Assembly (NCBI GenBank): GCA_023664325.1
Contig: JAMPFS010000100.1
Span: 1 to 5,299, forward strand
Source: Clostridium sp.
GTDB lineage: Bacteria > Bacillota > Clostridia > Lachnospirales > Lachnospiraceae
DNA length: 5,299 bases
Direction: 5' to 3'
The notes beneath the pieces are model-generated. The model was not told the origin of the DNA. It did not search any database and worked only from the letters and a program-made list of their open reading frames with translations. Of this stretch, positions 1-4,608 are shown piece by piece; position 1 is the first letter of the stretch; each line of letters begins with the position of its first letter. A program made the translations under genes and the position numbers.

Positions 1-330
1 TATGTGCAGCAATGAATTCAATACTTCTTCAAAATCTTCTAATAACTGAACCTCATCTAATAAAATGTAATACTGTTCTTCGTCTATAATACACGCTTCA
101 ATATAATCCAAAATAGCATCCGGATCCCGATACTTCTTATCCTTTCTTTGGTCCAATTCAATAGTAACTATATGTTGTTCATCAACACCTTGCTCCAATA
201 AATAATTTTTGAAGATAGTAAAAATCAGATATGATTTTCCACATCTCCGAATACCGGTTACAACCTTGATCATACCATTATGCATTCTGTTTATCAGATC
301 ATTCAAATACTTATCTCTATTAATGTTCAT
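1..330 (-). CDS. AAA-family ATPase, AAA_14/DUF4143-like (N-terminal 110 residues, truncated by window edge)
   Basis: This is the N-terminal part of a P-loop ATPase; the rest lies left of the window. The visible 110 residues contain a Walker A motif GIRRCGKS (residues 26-33), preceded by the hydrophobic strand IKVVT. A Walker B strand YYILLDEVQ (residues 87-95) follows. The short N-terminal helix, the V-x-G-I-R-R-x-G-K-S signature and the LLDEVQ motif are typical of the AAA_14/DUF4143 group, common accessory ATPases of Firmicutes usually around 400 residues long; their cellular role is poorly defined. The start at 330 is well supported: AAGGAG lies about 6 nt upstream. The gene follows an AlbA_2-type gene remnant and a 32-bp repeat, so its upstream region has been rearranged. 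It may be transcribed separately from the VirD4/ClpP unit (see the weak promoter at 384-412). The family call is by motif recognition; the C-terminal DUF4143 domain is not visible. Confidence 0.85.
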   Translation of the reverse strand, partial: MNINRDKYLNDLINRMHNGMIKVVTGIRRCGKSYLIFTIFKNYLLEQGVDEQHIVTIELDQRKDKKYRDPDAILDYIEACIIDEEQYYILLDEVQLLEDFEEVLNSLLHI

Positions 331-340
331 CAGACTCTCC

Positions 341-448
341 TTATTGAATATTTTTGACACAAATGACATTTTTATTCAAAATCATTGTACATCTTTATTG
401 ATAAAGCAGCAATAGTTTATTGAATATTTTTGACATAAATAACATTTT
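341..448. repeat. 32-bp imperfect direct repeat pair (341-372 and 417-448)
   Basis: The two copies begin TTATTGAATATTTTTGACA and end near ACATTTT; over 32 bp they differ at only two positions (C/T and G/A). The copy starts are 76 bp apart. The left copy lies immediately upstream of the Shine-Dalgarno of the AAA ATPase gene. The right copy lies inside the 3' part of the AlbA_2-type remnant. This suggests that the ATPase upstream region was partly duplicated, or that a recombination joined two similar AT-rich sequences. Both copies contain TTGACA in the plus direction, but I see no convincing -10 box for either. Confidence 0.8.
384..412 (-). promoter_or_regulatory. Weak candidate promoter for the AAA ATPase gene
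   Basis: Reading leftward, TACAAT (384-389, five of six matches to TATAAT) is preceded after a 17-nt spacer by TTGCTG (407-412, only three of six matches to TTGACA). Transcription would start near 377, giving a leader of about 47 nt before the ATPase start. The -35 is poor and the region is AT-rich, so a chance match is quite possible. If it is inactive, the ATPase would depend on read-through from the VirD4/ClpP operon, since I see no strong terminator between them. Confidence 0.25.
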
Positions 449-496
449 CCCACCTTGCGCATTAGCAAATCCGCATATCCATTTCAGATATTCATC
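395..496 (-). pseudogene. Remnant of an AlbA_2-domain (putative DNA-binding/ATP-binding) protein gene
   Basis: Reading leftward from 496, one open frame encodes DEYLKWICGFANAQGGK (446-496), then an unrelated tail that ends at TAA (395-397). The DEYLKWICGFANAQGG block closely resembles the conserved N-terminal motif of AlbA_2 (Schlafen-type) proteins, where it normally follows an E-(Y/F)-K-x-S/R-W segment and continues as xIYIGxDDxG. Both flanks are missing here. The upstream side runs straight into the 3' end of the VirD4-like gene, whose TGA stop (495-497) overlaps the first codon. The downstream side becomes the 32-bp repeat sequence after GGK. There is no start codon in frame and no ribosome binding site, so this is read as a fragment left by recombination, not a gene. 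The family match is from memory of the motif. Confidence 0.6.
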
Positions 497-1703
497 ACAC
501 AAACTCAAATATCTTTTCCACCTTTCTCGGCTTTGCTCCCCTTTCAAACAAGTAAGCATCGTCAAGTCCCATATTGAGTATGTGCTCCATCGGTTTATTT
601 GCTTTTACGCTGATATAGTCTGCCGTGTAAACATCCTGACCGCCAAGATAAAGCATATGGTCGCAGCCATTCAAAATCGTCTTTGCCTGCGCTGGTGTGT
701 ATAGGGTTTCTAATTGGCTGATGCTCTGCAAAATGATGCTGACGGAAAGCTCTCTGGAACGGATAACGGAAATGATTTTGTCAAAATCCGGTATCACCAC
801 ATTATTGGCAAAATCGTCCAGTATGATACGAACCGGCACCTTAAGTCTCCCGTCAGGGCTGCTGTCCGCCGCCTTACATAGCTGCTGGATAGCCTGCGTG
901 TAAAATATGTTTGCCAGACGATCAAAGGAACGGTCCGTATCGCTGATGTTGACAAATACAGCCATCTTTTTTTGCCCGATGTCTTCCAGTCGAAACGTGG
1001 TTTTCTTCCCCAACAGCATTTTTGCCTCCCTGAAATCAAACATGCTAAGGGCAACACTTAAAAACTGTGTGATACATGCCCATGTTCTATCTCCTGCACG
1101 CATCATATCCTTGTAGCCCTTGTATTTTTTGACTGCAAAGCTGTTCGGATTTTCTTTTTCCAGTTGTTCAAAAATATCAGCGGCTGATATTCCGTCGTAA
1201 ATAAGCTTTGCCAGCGTTGCAACGCTTACCATATTCTGTTCATTTTTCGGCAATGCCTCCTTCACAAAGGCAATCAGGCTTGTCAGCACCATCCGTGCCG
1301 AATCCTCCCAAAATGCCTGTTGCTTATCTCTGGTTGGAAGCAGTACATTTGCTATGCTTACGATATCCTGTTCCCTCCAAGCTCCCGTTGCCTCATTTTT
1401 ACAGATGTAATCCAAGGGGTTATAGCCTGACGACTGCTCTAAATTCACAAAATCAATCAGTCTGACGCAGTAACCTCGTTTTTTTAATTCTTTCTGTAAT
1501 TTTTTATATAAGCAGCCTTTTGTGTCTGCAATAATCATGCTTTCCGAATATCGCCTGATATTCGGAACAACATAACCGCTGCTCTTTCCGGAACCGGAGG
1601 CTCCGACAATAATATCGTTATTGTTTAATCTTGTTTTTCTTGTATCGTTAGATACATGAATGTCTTTTGCAAGTATTCTGCTGTTTGTGTAATTTTGTTC
1701 CAT
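495..1703 (-). CDS. VirD4/TraG-like type IV coupling-protein ATPase, short soluble form (paralogue 1)
   Basis: This is a 402-residue ATPase of the VirD4/TraG coupling-protein family; such proteins are FtsK/HerA-type motors that bring DNA or protein substrates to a type IV secretion channel. The Walker A motif GASGSGKS is at residues 34-41, after the strand NNNDIIV. Walker B is VRIILDDF (291-298, acidic pair D296/D297). Then come ISVIRSRELS and LQSISQLETLY, with the conserved Gln of the family, and NGCDHMLYLGGQD. Family members usually have 550-700 residues and two N-terminal membrane helices. Neither helix is present, and the protein starts only 33 residues before Walker A. The start at 1703 is firm: AGGAGG lies 5 nt upstream. 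It is the last gene of the five-gene unit, 54 bp after the ClpP-like gene. It is a paralogue of the gene at 3135-4343: 73 of 83 residues match across the Walker B region (285-367), while roughly residues 105-250 are much less alike. Confidence 0.9.
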   Translation of the reverse strand: MEQNYTNSRILAKDIHVSNDTRKTRLNNNDIIVGASGSGKSSGYVVPNIRRYSESMIIADTKGCLYKKLQKELKKRGYCVRLIDFVNLEQSSGYNPLDYICKNEATGAWREQDIVSIANVLLPTRDKQQAFWEDSARMVLTSLIAFVKEALPKNEQNMVSVATLAKLIYDGISAADIFEQLEKENPNSFAVKKYKGYKDMMRAGDRTWACITQFLSVALSMFDFREAKMLLGKKTTFRLEDIGQKKMAVFVNISDTDRSFDRLANIFYTQAIQQLCKAADSSPDGRLKVPVRIILDDFANNVVIPDFDKIISVIRSRELSVSIILQSISQLETLYTPAQAKTILNGCDHMLYLGGQDVYTADYISVKANKPMEHILNMGLDDAYLFERGAKPRKVEKIFEFV

Positions 1704-1757
1704 ATTCTCCTCCTTTTGCTCGTCTCTATATCCTGTCAGCCATGCACAAGGCTCTGC

Positions 1758-2342
1758 TTATATTTCCGTAACAACTGCGGTTGCAAGCCCAAATTCCATG
1801 GCTTCATCAACATCAAAAAAGCTGTCTGCTTTTGTTTTTTCAAGCACTTCTTCTGTTGTCCTTCCTGTTCTTTCAGAAATGATTTTGCTCAATTTTTCCC
1901 GTATCTGCAGGATGTCATCCAGCTCTTTTTTTATTTCCAGCGGCTTCATTCCACTGATATCATGGTTAAAAAAGGACGGGTCGTGAATCATAATTTTGGT
2001 GTGTGGGAGCATCTCCCGCTTGTCGCCTGCAAGAAAGAGTATGGAGCCCATGCTTGCAGCCGTACCTGTACAGACTGTCTTTACAGGTGCTTTCATCAGA
2101 CGGAGGCAGTCATATACAGCAAGTCCGCTTGTCACCTCGCCGCCCGGACAGTTTATGTACAAGGTAATCTCCTCCTCCGGGTTTTCTTTATTCAGGTAAA
2201 AAAGCTGTTTTATCAGCTCGTTTGCCGACTCTGCATTTATGGAATCGGCAACAAATATCTTTCTGTCCTGAAAGAAGCTGTCCTCTAACGTATACAGCTC
2301 GTAACCACGTGCAGTATTTTTAATTAATCTTGGAGTTTTCAT
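1758..2342 (-). CDS. ClpP-like serine peptidase (S14 family)
   Basis: This 194-residue protein has the length and fold signatures of ClpP, the barrel-forming cytoplasmic peptidase that normally degrades proteins fed to it by Clp AAA+ unfoldases. The nucleophile is Ser97 in TGTAASMGS, the histidine is His120 in KIMIHDP, and the acid is Asp173 in KADSFFDVDEA, which aligns with the RDNF aspartate of housekeeping ClpP. The oxyanion segment YINCPGGEVTSG (62-73) is also present, with Cys for the usual Ser. After the active-site His, the Gly-Gly/GQATDIEI loop of housekeeping ClpP is replaced by SFFNHDISGMKPLEI, so this is a divergent accessory form, like those found on phages and mobile elements. 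The start at 2342 is preferred: GAGGTG lies about 6 nt upstream, the length becomes typical, and it begins 13 bp after the previous gene. An ATG at 2390 would overlap that gene and lacks support. No dedicated Clp ATPase is seen in the window. I avoid the symbol clpP because this is unlikely to be the housekeeping copy. Confidence 0.9.
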   Translation of the reverse strand: MKTPRLIKNTARGYELYTLEDSFFQDRKIFVADSINAESANELIKQLFYLNKENPEEEITLYINCPGGEVTSGLAVYDCLRLMKAPVKTVCTGTAASMGSILFLAGDKREMLPHTKIMIHDPSFFNHDISGMKPLEIKKELDDILQIREKLSKIISERTGRTTEEVLEKTKADSFFDVDEAMEFGLATAVVTEI

Positions 2343-2355
2343 AAGCGTCACCTCA

Positions 2356-2736
2356 CTATAATAAATATGCTTTATGTGCCTTAAAATCAAAATCGGATTG
2401 GTATTCTGTTTTCGCTATCCACTGTTCAAATGGTGCAATTAAAAGTGCATACAAATCCGCTGGAAATCCATGCTCCTCATCATTATCTTCTATTGTGGGG
2501 AAATCCTCATAAATGCTATCATAAATGCTCCATTCTATGCCGTCTTGTATTGCATCGCCCACCGTCATATCGTTTGCTGCATCCTGAACCGCCGTTTTTG
2601 TTTCCTCACTAACATCACGCAGACAACGCAGCACATCGGACGCCTTCAGGTTCAGGTATCTGTCCTGTATGCAGCAGTTTTTATACAGACTGCTATTTCC
2701 CACCTGCAGCCATTGTTGTAAATTTCTTTTTTTCAT
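2356..2736 (-). CDS. Small acidic protein of unknown function (126 aa)
   Basis: I do not recognise this family. The start at 2736 is chosen because AAAGGAG lies 8 nt upstream. An in-frame ATG at 2754 overlaps the previous stop as ATGA but has no proper ribosome binding site. The protein begins with a basic stretch (MKKRNLQQWLQ). It has a run of charged residues in the middle (KASDVLRCLRDVSEETK), an acidic region around residues 70-90 (YEDFPTIEDNDEEHGF), and a C-terminal segment rich in Phe, Tyr and Lys. There is no signal peptide, membrane helix or catalytic motif that I can name. The gene sits 14 bp after the preceding small gene and 13 bp before the ClpP-like gene, so co-translation with both is likely. 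A role as adaptor, substrate or regulator of its neighbours is possible but is pure inference from position. Confidence 0.75.
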   Translation of the reverse strand: MKKRNLQQWLQVGNSSLYKNCCIQDRYLNLKASDVLRCLRDVSEETKTAVQDAANDMTVGDAIQDGIEWSIYDSIYEDFPTIEDNDEEHGFPADLYALLIAPFEQWIAKTEYQSDFDFKAHKAYLL

Positions 2737-2750
2737 AGAAACAGCTCCTT

Positions 2751-3098
2751 TCATCTCACATATTTGTACATGTTCATTTTTTCGGCTAAATTTGCCAGCT
2801 GCCACATTGCGTCATCTGCCCTTCTCCGCAGCCCCCAATCCTCCGAATTTTTATACGACAGAAGCAGAAAAATCAAATCCTTAAAGGATATTTCCATGCA
2901 TTTTTCCGACAATTGAAGTGTGCATAAAATCTGTCGCATCATAGCCGCATTACTATCATCATTGCTGGTTCGGTCAACAAAGGCGTACAGCGGCATATCC
3001 GCTATTTTATGTATGGTTTCCCATATATAAGCCTGACGGCTTGTGATGCCCTGCTTGGCATTTGCAATTAATGTTTGTAAGGAATACCTGTTATCCAT
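2751..3098 (-). CDS. Small protein of unknown function (115 aa)
   Basis: I do not recognise this family. The start at 3098 (MDNRYSLQTL) is preferred because AAGGAGG lies about 9 nt upstream. Two in-frame ATGs further up (3107 and 3119) sit too close to, or upstream of, that ribosome binding site. The protein looks mainly helical and contains several Trp residues, a hydrophobic segment FKDLIFLLLSYK too short and too charged around it to be a clear membrane helix, and a basic patch WGLRRRADDAMWQLANLAEKM near the C terminus. No catalytic or metal-binding motif is visible. It follows the VirD4-like gene (3135-4343) after 36 bp and precedes the next small gene by 14 bp, in the same direction, so it is probably part of the same operon. 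Confidence 0.75.
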   Translation of the reverse strand: MDNRYSLQTLIANAKQGITSRQAYIWETIHKIADMPLYAFVDRTSNDDSNAAMMRQILCTLQLSEKCMEISFKDLIFLLLSYKNSEDWGLRRRADDAMWQLANLAEKMNMYKYVR

Positions 3099-3134
3099 CC
3101 TGTTCATCCTCCTTGTCATTTGAACATCCGTCCA

Positions 3135-4343
3135 TTACGCATATAAATTTATTTTTTCAACGTGTCTCGGCTTTGAACCACGTTCAAATAAATATGCATC
3201 ATCCAGTCCCATATTCAGAATGTCATCAATCGGACAATCTATTTTCAGGCTTATATAGTCCGCCGTTTTCACGTCCTGTCCGCCTAAATAAAGCAAATGG
3301 TCGCACCCATTTAAAATGGTTGTCGCCTGAGCTGGCGTGTATAGGGTTTCCAACTGGCTGATGCTTTGCAAAATGACGCTGACGGAAAGCTCTCTGGAAC
3401 GGATAACGGAAATGAGCCTGTCAAAATCCGGAATGTACACATGATTGGCAAAATCATCCAGAACAATCCGAACCGGAACCTTTAATCTCCCATTCGGCTT
3501 ACTGTCTGCCTCCTTGCATAAGCAATGAATCGCCTGTGTGTAAAACACATTCACAAGATGGTCAAATGCACGGTCCGTGTCACTGACATTGACAAACAAC
3601 ACCATTTTCTTCCGTCCGAGGTCTTCAAAGCGAAACCGCCGTTTTCCCTCTAACAGATTTCGGACTTCCTGAAAATCGTATACTTCCAGCGTGTTTGACA
3701 GAAACTGTGAAATGGAGCCCCATGTCCTGTCCGCCCGAAAAACATTTTTATACGAAAGAAACCGTTGAACGGCAAAGCTGTATGGTTTTTCTGCTTCCAG
3801 CTCTTCAAACAGCCGTGTTCCTGCCTGTTCCGACAGCACCTTATACAGCTCCGCCACACTGAGCATATTTTTTTCTGCTTCCTGCAGCCCTTCTAACACA
3901 AACGCAATCAGGCTCTCCATAACCTGTGCTGCCGATTCCTCCCAAAACGGCTCTCTTTTAAAGCTTTTTGGAACCATTGCCTGTGCGGCTGTGACAATAT
4001 CCTGCTCACGGTATCTTTCCAACCGGCTATCATATTCAATATAATCAAGCGGGTTATAGGAACAGGAGCCTTCAAAATTCACAAAATCCAACACCTGCAC
4101 CTCAAAGCCAGCCTCCTTAAGCTCCTTCTTAAACTGTTTGTACATCATGCCCTTTGTGTCCACAATAATCATGCTTTCCTCATTTTGCCTGATATTCGGT
4201 ATTACGTACCCGCTGCTTTTTCCTGAGCCGGAAGCTCCGATTATGACATCGTTGTTGTTCAGACCAGTTTCCCATGTATCATTAGAAACCATTACATTTT
4301 TTGCCAAAATTCTACTTGCCAAAAAATCATCTCCCATCATCAT
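3135..4343 (-). CDS. VirD4/TraG-like type IV coupling-protein ATPase, short soluble form (paralogue 2)
   Basis: This 402-residue ATPase belongs to the same VirD4/TraG family as the gene at 495-1703 and is the first gene of the unit. Walker A is GASGSGKS (36-43), Walker B is VRIVLDDF (291-298, D296/D297), followed by ISVIRSRELS, LQSISQLETLY and NGCDHLLYLGGQD. It too has no N-terminal membrane helices. The start is uncertain. Three ATG codons occur in a row (4343, 4340, 4337) and none has a good ribosome binding site. The third gives seven residues before SRILAK, exactly as in paralogue 1. A TTG at 4322 has GGGAG 8 nt upstream and is an alternative. The paralogues diverge most in the middle, where coupling proteins carry the all-alpha substrate-recognition domain, and least in the motor motifs. 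The upstream region holds tandem repeats and an IS remnant, so expression may be altered compared with the ancestral locus. Confidence 0.9.
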   Translation of the reverse strand: MMMGDDFLASRILAKNVMVSNDTWETGLNNNDVIIGASGSGKSSGYVIPNIRQNEESMIIVDTKGMMYKQFKKELKEAGFEVQVLDFVNFEGSCSYNPLDYIEYDSRLERYREQDIVTAAQAMVPKSFKREPFWEESAAQVMESLIAFVLEGLQEAEKNMLSVAELYKVLSEQAGTRLFEELEAEKPYSFAVQRFLSYKNVFRADRTWGSISQFLSNTLEVYDFQEVRNLLEGKRRFRFEDLGRKKMVLFVNVSDTDRAFDHLVNVFYTQAIHCLCKEADSKPNGRLKVPVRIVLDDFANHVYIPDFDRLISVIRSRELSVSVILQSISQLETLYTPAQATTILNGCDHLLYLGGQDVKTADYISLKIDCPIDDILNMGLDDAYLFERGSKPRHVEKINLYA

Positions 4344-4389
4344 AAATTTGTTTGCAGATAATACTCTACAATAACCTCATTCATGTACA

Positions 4390-4520
4390 CTCGATTAAAC
4401 TTGGGATTCATTATTCTCGATTAAATTTTGGGATTCATTATTCTCGATTAAACTTGATATTCATGATTCTCGATTAAATTTGATATTCATGATTCTCGAT
4501 TAAGCTTGTTATTCATTATT
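4390..4520. repeat. Five tandem direct repeats of 26-27 bp
   Basis: The units are 4390-4415, 4416-4442, 4443-4468, 4469-4494 and 4495-4520. Each begins CTCGATTAA and ends with ATTCAT(T/G)ATT, with a variable centre (CTTGGG, TTTTGGG, CTTGAT, ATTTGAT, GCTTGTT). A partial sixth start (CTCGAT) follows at 4521-4526, and a degenerate ATTCATGTACA precedes the array at 4379-4389. All units are 26 bp except the second, which has one extra base. The array lies between the leftward promoter at 4556-4584 and the first VirD4-like gene, so it would be transcribed as part of a roughly 205-nt leader. The regular length and AT-rich content would fit iterons, operator arrays or a leader element. There are no spacers, so it is not a CRISPR. 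Confidence 0.95.
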
Positions 4521-4555
4521 CTCGATGATGGGCGCTCATGTCGTCCGCAAGTAAG

Positions 4556-4584
4556 AGAATACACCTTTTTCCAAATAATGTCAA
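4556..4584 (-). promoter_or_regulatory. Candidate sigma-A promoter reading into the VirD4/ClpP unit
   Basis: Reading leftward, a perfect -35 TTGACA (4579-4584) is separated by 17 nt from TATTCT (4556-4561), which matches TATAAT at four of six positions. Transcription would start near 4549, giving a leader of about 205 nt that spans the tandem repeats before the VirD4-like start at 4343. The promoter lies 25 bp beyond the transposase stop, so it could belong either to the end of the IS element or to the host locus; the IS boundary cannot be placed. An imperfect palindrome (GATGGGC/GCTCATG, 4527-4540) lies just downstream of the predicted start site and might be an operator, but it is weak. Confidence 0.5.
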
Positions 4585-4608
4585 CAGAAAATTTGAGTTT
4601 CCCCATTT

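Larger units (their letters stand above)
4344..4608. other. Intergenic region between the transposase gene and the first VirD4-like gene
   Basis: This 265-bp stretch contains, from right to left, the transposase 3' flank, the candidate leftward promoter (4556-4584), an imperfect palindrome (4527-4540), the five-copy tandem repeat (4390-4520) and a short segment (4344-4389) leading to the ATPase start. I see no tRNA, no strong terminator hairpin and no long open frame. On the minus strand every repeat contains ATGAAT preceded by GAG, creating a chain of very short open frames. The last one (start 4411, 23 codons) ends with a TGA at 4340-4342 that overlaps the ATG at 4343. These frames have no proper ribosome binding sites and are not annotated as genes. 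Confidence 0.7.

Noticed and set aside
354..382. Plus-strand promoter (TTGACA at 354-359, CAAAAT at 377-382) in the direct repeat
   Set aside because: The -10 is poor, the second repeat copy has no -10 at the equivalent place, and no plus-strand gene follows.
1725..1757. Hairpin between the ClpP-like gene and paralogue 1 (AGCC/GGCT)
   Set aside because: The stem is only four pairs with no T-run, so it is neither a convincing terminator nor a processing site.
1656..2288. A 210-residue plus-strand open frame
   Set aside because: It lies antisense to the ClpP-like gene, has an odd Cys/Phe-rich composition and no domain signature, while the minus strand encodes a full catalytic triad.
2343..2390. 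Upstream start (2390) for the ClpP-like protein
   Set aside because: It overlaps the preceding gene and lacks a good ribosome binding site; the ATG at 2342 has GAGGTG at proper spacing and gives the usual family length.
4390..4520. CRISPR array
   Set aside because: The repeats are directly contiguous with no unique spacers, and no cas gene is visible.
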